A stretch of 64,000 bases of DNA from Pseudomonadales bacterium. GTDB taxonomy: Bacteria; Pseudomonadota; Gammaproteobacteria; Pseudomonadales; Azotimanducaceae. Location: contig JAQXDL010000041.1 of the NCBI GenBank assembly GCA_029251375.1, positions 49,997 through 113,996 of the forward strand, in the 5' to 3' direction. Shown piece after piece: positions 41,460 through 50,206 of the stretch. Each line of letters starts with the position of its first letter. The first letter of the stretch is position 1. The translations under genes were made by a program, and so were the position numbers. The notes below the pieces were generated by a model. That model made no database searches, had not been told where the DNA came from, and saw only the letters and a list, made by a program, of their open reading frames with translations.

Positions 41460-41904
41460 ATTAATAGGCTTGATCGTTGGCGTCGTTTTTGTATTACCAA
41501 CGATATATCTCGCTCGAAAAAACAACATTGAATCTTGGGCTTGGCCATTGTTTCTTATCAGCCTGCCTGTTTGGTATATGTTGTTTGGTTTACTTGCGAT
41601 GGACAGCACTACCATCTTGAATGAACTACTTTTCGGACTGCCTTATATATTGACTGGCTTGATAGCATGGCGATTCAAAACGCCACTCATGCACGTTGTC
41701 TTGGCCATTGCGTGGTTGAGTCATGGACTATACGACTACTACCATGAGTACCATAACTTCCTGTTTGTTAACGCTGGCGTGTTTAGTTGGTACCCGGCTT
41801 TTTGCGCAGTTGTCGATTTAGCCGTGGGCACTTATCTGCTGGCAAGCTACAAACAGTTAAGGCACCCAAGCGAAAGCGTACCCAGCACGCATACCAAAAC
41901 TTGA
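41449..41904 (+). CDS. small integral membrane protein
   Basis: Hydrophobic protein of 151 residues with four to five membrane helices (about 3-20, 28-48, 54-72, 80-100 and 112-135) and a HGLYDYYHEYHNF segment rich in His and Tyr between the last two. It resembles small membrane proteins annotated DUF6010, from memory only. Start is GTG at 41449, overlapping the end of the GST gene by 11 bp, which indicates translational coupling and a shared function under the TetR gene. No catalytic motif is recognised. Confidence 0.72.
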   Translation: MLPELIGLIVGVVFVLPTIYLARKNNIESWAWPLFLISLPVWYMLFGLLAMDSTTILNELLFGLPYILTGLIAWRFKTPLMHVVLAIAWLSHGLYDYYHEYHNFLFVNAGVFSWYPAFCAVVDLAVGTYLLASYKQLRHPSESVPSTHTKT

Positions 41905-42039
41905 TAAGGTCTGATTAGCACAACAGGTTTTTAGTCCTTACGTGTAGATTCTACCTGAGTCCACTGAGATACTGGTCTCGACTAAACGTTAGCGGAGCAC
42001 CCTGCTTCGCTAGTGCAAAAATCGACAACACGAGCTGGT

Positions 42040-43560
42040 ATGAAACAACCGAAAATCGCAATTGTAGGCATGTTTCTTGAGAGTAATCGCTATGCGGCGG
42101 TGGTCTCAAAGGAGAAGTTTCACAAAACCTATGGCGACAATATCATCGAAGATGCGCGGTCCCCTTCACCTAAACTGTTGAAGGAAGGACAAGGTTTCTT
42201 CGAGCAGATGGATGCTGCTGGTGCTTGGCAACCGGTACCGATTTCAATGATTATTGGCGGCGCGGGCGGCCCCGCCGACGACACTTTTATTCGCGAAGAA
42301 ATCGACAAGGTACGATTAGCGTTAACCAGCCAACTACCGCTCGATGGCGTCTACATCCTCAACCATGGCGCAATGACCACAACTGAACAGGGGGACCCTG
42401 ACGGCCTGCTCTATGAGACGGTCAAAGATGCCGTTGGCGCAAGCATACCGATCGTCACGACCATTGATCTGCATGCAAATATCTCTCAACGCATGGTCGA
42501 TAACGCAAACGTCATTGTCGCCTACCGAACAGATCCTCACATCGACCAGTTTGAATGCGGCAAAGAGGCAGCCGACATACTGCTAGAAATACTCGCCGGC
42601 ATGCAGCCTGTGGTGCGCAATATTCGCGTACCCATTGTGCCACCCAACGTGAGCTTACTCACCGACAATGGGCCGTATGGTGATTTGATTGACTATGGTC
42701 AAAGTAAAATTGACCAAGAGATCCTTAACGTTTCTATAGTCGCAGGCTTTGCTTATGGCGACACGGCGGACAATGGTTTACATATCATTGTGACCTCGCG
42801 GAACAACGCCGAAGCTGCTCAGGCTTTATGTTTGCAACTGGCAGAAATGGCGTGGGCAATGAAAGAGCGTTTTCTGTGGGATTTGGTTCCCATTGAACAA
42901 GCGGTCGCCAGTGCGGTCGCCTCTGGCATCGATCATTCAACACAGCCAATACTGTTAGCTGATCTTGGTGACAATATCGGTGCCGGTGGACCCGGCAACA
43001 CGCTTTGGTTAATCGAATCGTTACACCAAGCAGGTGCGCAAGGTGTATTCATTGGCAGCTTCTTCGATCCAACACTCGTCGCGCTAGCAAGCGATATTGG
43101 TATAGGTGCAAATTTCACGGCAGTCTTTCATGGCGACACTTGGGAGCGCAGCGACGCTACGTTTGTTGCAGAAAATGCTGTTGTTAAGTATTTGCACCCA
43201 GGAAAATTCAATATCACATCCGGACCGCTAAAAGGCATGCTCGTCAATGCAGGCCCCATGTGCTTGCTAGACCTAGGCGGCATTGTCGTGTTGGTTACAA
43301 GCCGCCGGCCGATCGTCTGGCCAGACCCAGCACTGATCGAAAGCATGGGGATAGGAATCTCATCGATTCGGACCTTAGTACTGAAGTGCCGATCAAACTA
43401 CCGTGCAGTGTTTAACGCCTATTTCGACACGGACAGGATGATCGAGGTTGATACGCCTGGCAGAACATCACCAGTACTTTCGCGGCATGATTGGACCTGT
43501 ATACCAAGGCCTTCGTATCCAATCGATTTAGAATTTGATTGGCAACCAAGCACGGGCTAA
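42040..43560 (+). CDS. M81 family (MlrC-like) metallopeptidase
   Basis: Protein of 506 residues matching the M81/MlrC family (microcystin-linearised-peptide hydrolase relatives), with an N-terminal DUF1485-type domain (KIAIVGMFLESNRYA, YILNHGAMTTTEQGDPDG, TTIDLHANIS and AYRTDPHID) and the C-terminal MlrC domain (LADLGDNIGAGGPGNT, GPMCLLDLGGIVVLVTSRR). Metal ligands are expected in DLHAN and in the later His/Asp residues. ATG 42040 aligns with the family N-terminus; the upstream GTG at 42013 has no usable ribosome site. Actual substrates of most family members are unknown. Confidence 0.9.
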   Translation: MKQPKIAIVGMFLESNRYAAVVSKEKFHKTYGDNIIEDARSPSPKLLKEGQGFFEQMDAAGAWQPVPISMIIGGAGGPADDTFIREEIDKVRLALTSQLPLDGVYILNHGAMTTTEQGDPDGLLYETVKDAVGASIPIVTTIDLHANISQRMVDNANVIVAYRTDPHIDQFECGKEAADILLEILAGMQPVVRNIRVPIVPPNVSLLTDNGPYGDLIDYGQSKIDQEILNVSIVAGFAYGDTADNGLHIIVTSRNNAEAAQALCLQLAEMAWAMKERFLWDLVPIEQAVASAVASGIDHSTQPILLADLGDNIGAGGPGNTLWLIESLHQAGAQGVFIGSFFDPTLVALASDIGIGANFTAVFHGDTWERSDATFVAENAVVKYLHPGKFNITSGPLKGMLVNAGPMCLLDLGGIVVLVTSRRPIVWPDPALIESMGIGISSIRTLVLKCRSNYRAVFNAYFDTDRMIEVDTPGRTSPVLSRHDWTCIPRPSYPIDLEFDWQPSTG

Positions 43561-43577
43561 CTTACTTTGTGAAAAGA

Positions 43578-43601
43578 ACTGGCCGTGAGAATACGGCCAG
43601 T
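43578..43601. terminator. bidirectional terminator between M81 and P450
   Basis: Perfect 9-bp stem ACTGGCCGT/ACGGCCAGT with loop GAGAAT between two convergent genes. On the minus strand the stem is followed by TCTTTTCAC, which favours termination of the P450 transcript. Confidence 0.7.
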
Positions 43602-43627
43602 CAGCTTCGTTGACCGGGGTTAAACCT

Positions 43628-44875
43628 CTAATAAGCGTGCAACACAACCGGCACGTTCGATATGCCGCGGATAAAGTTATTGGGCAGTCGCTCAACATCA
43701 CCAACAATTTCCACCTTGCGAAAACGTTTCTGTGTTTCTTCCCAAAGCACGCGCAATTGCATTTCGGCTAGACGATTACCCATACAACGATGCACACCAA
43801 AACCAAAAGAGACATGTTGTCGTGCATTCTTCCGATCGATGATGAGTTTGTCAGCATCAGGAAAAACGCTTTCATCGCGATTACCCGACAAATACCACAT
43901 GATGACCTTGTCTCCTTTCTTGATATGCTTACCGTTGAGGTCAAAATCTTTTAACGCAGTGCGACGCATATGAATCACAGGTGTTTGCCAGCGGATCATT
44001 TCTGACACCATATTTGGAATCAGTGATACGTCATCACGAAGCTTTTGGTATTCATCGGGAAACTGATTTAGCGCAATCACCCCGCCACTGATACTGTTTC
44101 GCGTGGTGTCGTTGCCGCCAACAATCAGCAATAGAATATTACCCAGCAAACCCATCGGGTCATTGATGAGGTCTTTGGTTGCCTCACCGTGAGCGAGCAT
44201 CGATATTAAGTCGAACTTAGGTTCCGCAGCGGCACGTTCTTGCCACAGCTGAAAAAACGTCATGGCGCACTCTTGCAGCCCTGCTTGTCGCTCTTCCATA
44301 TCAACTTCTATACCTGTCACTTGAGGTACATTGGTTGTCAGGTCAGACCAGTAGATGAGCTTGCGTCTGTCTTCGTAAGGAAAATCAAACAAGGTTGCGA
44401 GCATTCTTGCGGTCAGCTCAATCGAGACATGCTCCACCCAGTTGAATTTTTCGCCTACGGGTAGGTTTTCAAGAATGTCGATGACCCGCTCTCTGATCAA
44501 CGGCTCCATCGTGGCGAGATTGGTTGGCGCGACAGAAGGTGTGACAGTTCGGCGTTGCTCGTCGTGTCGCGGTGGATCCATCGCAATGAAGTTTTCTATA
44601 CCCTTCTCGCCTTCGAGCGGATCAACGATGGCGATACCACCAGCCTCGGAGGAGAAAACCTCGTGATTGGTATCAACCGCCTTGATATCCGCATGATTGG
44701 TGACCGACCAGTAAGCGCCATTAACACTATCTTTACAGTAGTGAACGGGGTCTTCTTTACGTAAGCGCGCGAAACATTCATGCCAAACATCATCTTGAAA
44801 TCGTTCCGGCAGGCTAGGGTCGATATCTTCAAGCGCTTGGCTTGTCACGTCTGATGTCTGTTCTATTGTGCTCAT
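43628..44875 (-). CDS. cytochrome P450, CYP153-like
   Basis: Second CYP153-type P450, 415 residues. The I-helix GGNDTTRNS, ExxR in SEMIRWQT, and the haem loop FGFGVHRC (Cys near 364) are present. The opening LEDIDPSLPERFQDDVWH and the stretch EDPVHYCKDSVNGAYWSVT read very close to CYP153A terminal alkane or fatty-acid hydroxylases. An in-frame TTG at 44881 exists, but the ATG at 44875 has the better AAGAGA site. It shares domain layout and many motifs with the P450 at 5646-6995, so the two are paralogues with possibly different chain-length or substrate ranges. No redox partner gene lies beside it. Confidence 0.92.
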   Translation of the reverse strand: MSTIEQTSDVTSQALEDIDPSLPERFQDDVWHECFARLRKEDPVHYCKDSVNGAYWSVTNHADIKAVDTNHEVFSSEAGGIAIVDPLEGEKGIENFIAMDPPRHDEQRRTVTPSVAPTNLATMEPLIRERVIDILENLPVGEKFNWVEHVSIELTARMLATLFDFPYEDRRKLIYWSDLTTNVPQVTGIEVDMEERQAGLQECAMTFFQLWQERAAAEPKFDLISMLAHGEATKDLINDPMGLLGNILLLIVGGNDTTRNSISGGVIALNQFPDEYQKLRDDVSLIPNMVSEMIRWQTPVIHMRRTALKDFDLNGKHIKKGDKVIMWYLSGNRDESVFPDADKLIIDRKNARQHVSFGFGVHRCMGNRLAEMQLRVLWEETQKRFRKVEIVGDVERLPNNFIRGISNVPVVLHAY

Positions 44876-44923
44876 AGGCAATCTCTTTAAATAAACTCAT
44901 GTAACTTATCGTTGGCTAGGTAG

Positions 44924-45760
44924 CTAGTCAAACGCGGGCTTTCTAACAATCCAATCACATGCCAACGGTAACCACTGATGTGTGCCATGCTGCGCATCAC
45001 CAAGACCAAAACCGTGGCCACCGGTTGGAAAAAGGTGCAGTTCGACCTGCACACCTGTATCTTGCAAAGCCGCGGCGTATTGCGTTGATTCTGAATAGTG
45101 ACAAACATCGTCATCGAGCGCGTGAACCAAAAATGTTCGTGGCGTGCAAGCATCAGCTTGTTCAACAAAATTCTGAGCGTCTTTTTCTTCACGCGTTAAC
45201 GGTCGATGAAAGAGTACATGCTCAAGCCAGGTCAATTTGCTCGTTGCTGCTTTGGAAATGCCATAAGCAAGAATAGCAAAGTCGGGGTTTTCGGCGTCAC
45301 TTTCTGATCTCGATACGCTGGCCTGCGCGGCTAGATGCGCACCCGCAGAGAAACCTAAAACGCCGAGGTTCAATACCTTGCCCCCTTGTTTTGCAGCAGT
45401 TTCTTTAAGCAAAACCATTGCGCGCCTTAAGTCACACAATGGCACGCGCTCAGGATGTGTGGCCGTTTTAGGGTTCGGCAAACGATATTTCAGCACCGCT
45501 GCCAGGAACCCTTGTTTGGCAAGCGCCTCAGCAACGTCATAACCCTCGTGGGTAATTGCTACTTCCGTGTAGCCTCCACCCGGGATAACAATCACAGCAG
45601 CACCGTTTGGATTTTCTGGCTGGTAAACCGTCAGACTCGGTTCCACCACCTGAAACAGACTTTGCGAACCCCAGCTTTCGGCCTGATATTCAGCCACACT
45701 ATGGGATTTGGCGTAGGGTGTTTGACCGCCAGGCCAAAGCGACAAGATAGTCTCAATCAT
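44924..45760 (-). CDS. alpha/beta hydrolase (esterase)
   Basis: Alpha/beta hydrolase of 278 residues in the BD-FAE/acetyl-xylan-esterase-like group. The oxyanion motif is VIPGGGYTEVA, the nucleophile Ser lies in LGFSAGAHLA, the Asp in HALDDDVCHY and the His in GGHGFGLG, so the triad is complete. No signal peptide. Its start overlaps the stop of the upstream DUF6090-like gene by 4 bp (ATGA type). It is also upstream of the P450 on the same strand by 48 bp, so the three may be one transcript. The substrate is unknown. Confidence 0.88.
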   Translation of the reverse strand: MIETILSLWPGGQTPYAKSHSVAEYQAESWGSQSLFQVVEPSLTVYQPENPNGAAVIVIPGGGYTEVAITHEGYDVAEALAKQGFLAAVLKYRLPNPKTATHPERVPLCDLRRAMVLLKETAAKQGGKVLNLGVLGFSAGAHLAAQASVSRSESDAENPDFAILAYGISKAATSKLTWLEHVLFHRPLTREEKDAQNFVEQADACTPRTFLVHALDDDVCHYSESTQYAAALQDTGVQVELHLFPTGGHGFGLGDAQHGTHQWLPLACDWIVRKPAFD

Positions 45761-46512
45761 TCAATCGACTCATTTAGTAGAGCCCGAATATGTTTGGTTT
45801 TTTCTAAAAGGTCAGACCAGTTGTTCACTAAATCCTCAGCAGTCTCCCACTGTAAGACGATCATATTCTCGAATTTTTTCGTCTTCATGGCAGTCAATAT
45901 CAATTCAGGATCGATGTAGGGCAACAGCGTTGAGCCATCGTTCATGTACTTTTGTCTAAGCTGACCTGCCGTGCGATTGCTGGCAGCATAATCAAGATTG
46001 TTCAAAGCATAAGGCTGCCAGAGCATGACAAATTGCAGTTCTTGGGTGTTCTGTATCTGCTTCGTCAGTTCATAGAAGGCATAAAAATCAGCTAACGCTT
46101 TCTTCAACTCGGCATTGGATAATTCTACGGCTTCACCGCCACCGACAATGTTTAGGTAGGTAATATCGACAGCTTGAAACGTCGCCAGGTCAGTCGTCTT
46201 GGCAACCAACTGATTTAGTTGTGTCACAGAAAGGCTAGGTTGGTCTTTGCGCATTTCATCGCGTAACGCCACAACGGCCTTCATTTTTTGATCGGCTCTA
46301 GCGATGATCTGATTAAGCCTCGCTTCATTTTCCGCAAAATCTTCTACCAACGAAGTCATCTGTACAATCTGATCAGCTTTTAGACGTTGCTCTTCGTACC
46401 AACGATCAAGCTGAAACGCGAGAAAAAGCCCTGCGATCACAATCACTAACTCGAGTACGATAGCGAACCAATTTTCTTGACGAAGGTGTTTTTTTAGACG
46501 CTGTAATAACAT
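45757..46512 (-). CDS. DUF6090-like membrane protein
   Basis: Protein of 251 residues with one N-terminal membrane helix (about 17-36, IVLELVIVIAGLFLAFQL) followed by a coiled-coil-rich region (about 45-100) and helices with no catalytic motif. The pattern NWFAIVLELVIVIAGLFLAFQLD plus a helical domain is typical of DUF6090-type proteins (family name from memory). The function is unknown. Translationally coupled to the esterase gene downstream. Confidence 0.7.
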   Translation of the reverse strand: MLLQRLKKHLRQENWFAIVLELVIVIAGLFLAFQLDRWYEEQRLKADQIVQMTSLVEDFAENEARLNQIIARADQKMKAVVALRDEMRKDQPSLSVTQLNQLVAKTTDLATFQAVDITYLNIVGGGEAVELSNAELKKALADFYAFYELTKQIQNTQELQFVMLWQPYALNNLDYAASNRTAGQLRQKYMNDGSTLLPYIDPELILTAMKTKKFENMIVLQWETAEDLVNNWSDLLEKTKHIRALLNESIE

Positions 46513-46952
46513 TCGGCGCGATCAGATAATTGTTCAGTTAGCTTCGAAAAGACAAGATCCTATTCTACAAGCTTGTTCGCTATAGATTAAGGTCATCTAT
46601 ATCCCATCTGGATCTCTACCTAGTTTAGTGGCTTGACCAGCAAATCAACACGATTGGGCACATGAAAAACCTTTGTCCGACTCATGCATAGCACCTCTCC
46701 TGAAGAGCGCTTAGGTGAGTAAAGGGCTGTTACCCAGCCAACCCTTAATACTTTGCCAATAACCAGCTAGAGACGAGATAGAAAACGGAAAAACCATCGA
46801 AGTGACTATTCAATTGGCTATCAAATTGCACATCAAAGCAATCGTCAACATTGTCGTCAAAGTAAACTTCATTTTCTCAACAAAATCTTTGTTGAGCAGA
46901 CAGCACACAGACTGTTGGAATTTTCGAAACCTATTGACCACGACAAGTTTCG
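46513..46952. other. intergenic region, no gene seen
   Basis: About 440 bp between the DUF6090-like gene and the quinone oxidoreductase gene. Only short frames without domains occur. No terminator, tRNA or repeat was recognised. Confidence 0.5.
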
Positions 46953-47930
46953 TTAGATCGAAAGAACAATTTTTCCGAAGTGTTCGTTTCTTATCATCAA
47001 GGCAAATGCGTCATTGACCTGCTCCAGCGGAAAGACCTGGTGTATCGGCAGCTTGAATACATCCGATGCTAGCCCTGGCAACAGGTCATGCGAGGTCGCC
47101 TCGACAATCCGTTCTACTTCGCGGGCATTGCGTGTTCGAAAGGTGACGCCAACGTAGGCAATTCTTCTCAGCGCATGTAAATCAAAATTGAACTCACCTG
47201 TCATACCGCCGAGTCGACCAACGTTGACGATACGGCCACCGACCTTCGTTGCCAGCATATTATCGTTAGCTGTTGAGCCAGAAACGTGGTCAATCAAGAC
47301 ATCGACACCTTTGCCACCGGTTGCAGCAAGAACCTGCTGCACCCAATCACTGTCCTTCGTGTTGACCGAGAGATCTGCACCATAGTTTTTCAACTCGCCA
47401 CGACGATCAGCATTCGTCGATGTACCAATCACGAGACCTGCACCTAAAAACTTCGCGACTTGCATTGCCAGCAATCCAACGCCCGAACTAGCACCTTGAA
47501 TCAGAATCGTTTGACCTTGTGTCAGTTGTCCGTGCGTCTTAATCGCGTCGTGTTCTGTTTGCAAACCAACAGGGAACGTTGTTGCCTGCTGAATCGATAA
47601 ATTAGAGGGAACCGCAAGAATGCGATCACAATGTCCAACCGCGTATTCAGCAAAGGCATTACCACCCGCGGCCATGACACGATCACCAACCTGCCATTTC
47701 GTGACCTCCGAACCAACCTCAGCCACTTCGCCCGCAAACTCCAGTCCTAATGGACTACCTGCACCCCCCGCACTGCCGTGGGCTGCACCCTTCAACATGC
47801 CAAGGTCAGCTCGATTGAGCGCAGCAGCACTCACCTTAACAAGTACTTCGTTGGGTCTTGGTTGAGGTAATGGCACATCCCGCAGAAGCGGTCCATCAGG
47901 ACTGGCGATTACCGCTTTCATTTCACGCAT
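46953..47930 (-). CDS. NADPH:quinone oxidoreductase-like MDR protein
   Basis: Medium-chain dehydrogenase/reductase of 325 residues. The N-terminal GroES-like domain holds LNRADLGMLKG, GLEFAGEVAEVG and VGDRVMAAG; the Rossmann domain has IQGASSGVGLLAMQVAKFLG (AxxGxxG nucleotide motif). The structural-zinc cysteines of alcohol dehydrogenases are absent, so this is the zinc-free quinone/enal reductase class. CGGA seven bases before the ATG at 47930 supports that start. Just upstream on the same strand is a decayed hydrolase-rhodanese gene. Confidence 0.9.
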   Translation of the reverse strand: MREMKAVIASPDGPLLRDVPLPQPRPNEVLVKVSAAALNRADLGMLKGAAHGSAGGAGSPLGLEFAGEVAEVGSEVTKWQVGDRVMAAGGNAFAEYAVGHCDRILAVPSNLSIQQATTFPVGLQTEHDAIKTHGQLTQGQTILIQGASSGVGLLAMQVAKFLGAGLVIGTSTNADRRGELKNYGADLSVNTKDSDWVQQVLAATGGKGVDVLIDHVSGSTANDNMLATKVGGRIVNVGRLGGMTGEFNFDLHALRRIAYVGVTFRTRNAREVERIVEATSHDLLPGLASDVFKLPIHQVFPLEQVNDAFALMIRNEHFGKIVLSI

Positions 47931-48032
47931 GACTATTCCGTTGTGTCTTTGTTGTTATATTGAGTCGATGATACCGGTCCTAATCTGCAGTTGCACGAAC
48001 CGTTAGATTGCGCTGACGCGGTTGCTTGCTGA

Positions 48033-48779
48033 TCAGGTATGCACGGGTAAACCTTCATCTTGCCAACGCAGCAGACCGCCACTGATATTTGCAACCTTGT
48101 GCCAGCCAGCATCGCGTAATATGTTTAACGCCAGAACCGATCTCTTGCCAGCACGGCAAATGGTGACGACCGGCTTATTTTTCGGCACTTCATTTATGCG
48201 GTCACGCAACTCGTTAATAGGAATTAATTGTGCGTCCTGAATACGTGCGCTTTCCTCGGCCGTTTCTACTGCAGTGCGTACATCCAGAATATGTAACTCG
48301 GCCCTGTGACTTGCCACCCACTGCGGCGAAATCTCAGTAACACCACTATAAGAGATCACCACCGGACCCCAATCTGGCTGTTTCGGGAGTTGATCATCTT
48401 CTGGTCGGCCAGCTTTAAGATTAGCGGGGACGGCGATATCAAGTTTTTTAGGGTGGGGTAACTCCATATTTTCCATATAGCCAACGAAATCATTTTCGTT
48501 GGCGTACCCGCCAATACGTGGGTTGTGCTCTTTTTCTTCGCCTATCATGCTGGCGGTACGTCCCGAGTAGTCATGGGAAGGATAGACGATGCAGTCATCG
48601 GGTAAGGCAAACAGCCTATCCTTTATTGAATGGAAAAGTTGTGCGGCCGAGCCTTGCTGAAAATCCGTTCTACCGCAGCCGCGAATAAGTAGACTATCGC
48701 CGGTAAACACCATCGACCGATCGTCCGTCACAAAACTTATACACCCATTGGTATGTCCCGGCGTGCTTAACCAAGCCTA
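48033..48779 (-). pseudogene. N-truncated MBL-fold/rhodanese fusion
   Basis: 3' part of a metallo-beta-lactamase-fold plus rhodanese protein (persulfide-dioxygenase-like architecture). The frame is open from a TAG at 48777-48779; the first residues read [12 protein letters not shown], continuing to [16 protein letters not shown]. The preceding half of the MBL domain, with the HxHxDH metal motif, is missing. The rhodanese domain is complete, with the active-site loop CRAGKRS. A GTG at 48731 could still start a 232-residue rhodanese-containing product. No N-terminal half is found upstream in any frame, so this is a deletion rather than a frameshift. Confidence 0.75.
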
Positions 48780-48902
48780 TCTAATTTTAAGATCACGATA
48801 GACGTTTCGAACCCTTTGATTTATCGCTAAAAACGCAGATTTTAAATGCTCTTCGGTGAATGGCTAACAAAACAGCATATTCTCAAAATTGACAAAATAT
48901 CG

Positions 48903-49154
48903 TTAACTAGCGGTTCTGCCACTTAAAACTGATAACTCGAAGTCAAACTGACACTGCTGCGCTGGCTGTGAAATATTATGATCTTTTAAAGACTGCTCAG
49001 TATGCGTCGCCTTCGCATCCAATAGCGCAAGCATCTTGTCAAAACATGGATCATCCCGAATGGGATCCCAACACTCAGCTACGGGCACACTCTCAATCAG
49101 CAAACGATCGCGAATTTTCGGGTACGAGTAACGACACTGGCCCGAGTTTGTTCG
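48903..49154 (-). pseudogene. C-terminal remnant of a TPR-type protein
   Basis: An open frame beginning directly after the stop codon of the LLM gene, in the same frame, and ending at 48903. It contains CWDPIRDDPCFDKMLALLD, closely matching the usual C-terminal end (WDPLRDDPRF-like) of TPR proteins fused to kinases, adenylate cyclases or transcription factors. Only about the last 70 residues survive and no good start is present. It is debris next to the truncated MBL gene. Confidence 0.6.
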
Positions 49155-50171
49155 TTAGCTCGAGACACGCGAGATCAATTCAAAGAACTCATCGTACGCC
49201 GCCATTCCTGCGGGTTCACCGCGCTGTGCTGTACGCGCCAGAATCAGCTGGTCGGCGACGCCTTCATACTCCTCAACCCGCGCGAGGCACTGATCGAGCG
49301 TGCCGGTGATAGTCATGGTATCGACCACCTCATCCGGTACGAGTGCCATTGCCTCCATAAGGCGACCTTGCGGCATCAGTTCTGTCGCCTGATCAGCAAA
49401 CTCTGAATAGCCCAACTGGCGCAGCTGTGAATCATAATAAGGGTGCGGGATCGGGTGGTAGAGCTTGCAGATAGCGGCCTTTGACGCGTTTCGCGCCGCC
49501 TCCTCGTCAACATTGATACTGACGGTTGCGGCCACCGGAAATTGAAGTGTAGCCGGATCACGCCCCGCCAATTTTGCACCTTCACAAGCGTTGGGCCGAA
49601 CGATATCGCGCACAAACGGCACGGACGACATAATACCGATGCCGACACCGTCAGACACTTCGCCTGCCAGTTTAACCATCTTAGGCCCCGAGGCTGAAAG
49701 CAACACGGGCACATCACCGGGTGTCGGCTCCCAGGTCGCGCGCCATCTTATCTTGTGATGTTTACCCTCATACCGGACTGACTGCCGCGCTTTGCCTGAG
49801 ACAACAGCTTTGACGATTTGCATGAAGTCACGCATTTTTTCAAGTGGCCGTGATGAATCGAGGCCCATATAGTAGTCGTTAAAATGTAGATTGCCGGTTC
49901 CGACACCCAGCACAAACCTGCCGTTACTGATTTCATTCAGGTCACGCGCTTCAATTCCCGTCATCCAAGGTTCACGTGCATAAGCGTTGACAATGTAGGT
50001 GCCGACTTGTGCCCGCTCTGTCGCATTGATTACAGCAGCTGCCGTGACGGTCGCACTGCGCCCTGCATCAACGGTGTACAACGCATCAATCCCGGCACGC
50101 TCTGCTTCGGTTGCTATCGTTGTCATGGTTTTGATCGAGTCTTCAAACCCAAGCATCATTGCGGTTTTCAT
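49155..50171 (-). CDS. LLM-class flavin/F420-dependent oxidoreductase
   Basis: Luciferase-like monooxygenase-fold protein of 338 residues. Visible: an N-terminal beta strand, AERAGIDALYT, VGTYIVNAYAREPWM, NGRFVLGVGTGN (flavin/F420 pocket), and PVLLSASGPKMVKLAGEVSDGV (phosphate-binding region). These features fit the 5,10-methylenetetrahydromethanopterin-reductase-like branch that often uses F420 in Actinobacteria and some marine proteobacteria; FMN is the alternative. The substrate is unknown. It is followed by pseudogene debris and preceded by the PHP gene, both on the minus strand. Confidence 0.87.
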   Translation of the reverse strand: MKTAMMLGFEDSIKTMTTIATEAERAGIDALYTVDAGRSATVTAAAVINATERAQVGTYIVNAYAREPWMTGIEARDLNEISNGRFVLGVGTGNLHFNDYYMGLDSSRPLEKMRDFMQIVKAVVSGKARQSVRYEGKHHKIRWRATWEPTPGDVPVLLSASGPKMVKLAGEVSDGVGIGIMSSVPFVRDIVRPNACEGAKLAGRDPATLQFPVAATVSINVDEEAARNASKAAICKLYHPIPHPYYDSQLRQLGYSEFADQATELMPQGRLMEAMALVPDEVVDTMTITGTLDQCLARVEEYEGVADQLILARTAQRGEPAGMAAYDEFFELISRVSS

Positions 50172-50206
50172 ATCTTGTACCTATTGTAATTTTTAACTTA
50201 GTGTCA

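Noticed and set aside
48033..48731. Intact rhodanese-only gene
   Set aside because: Residues before the GTG continue the MBL fold (PGHTNG) up to a TAG, so the gene is better explained as a truncated fusion.
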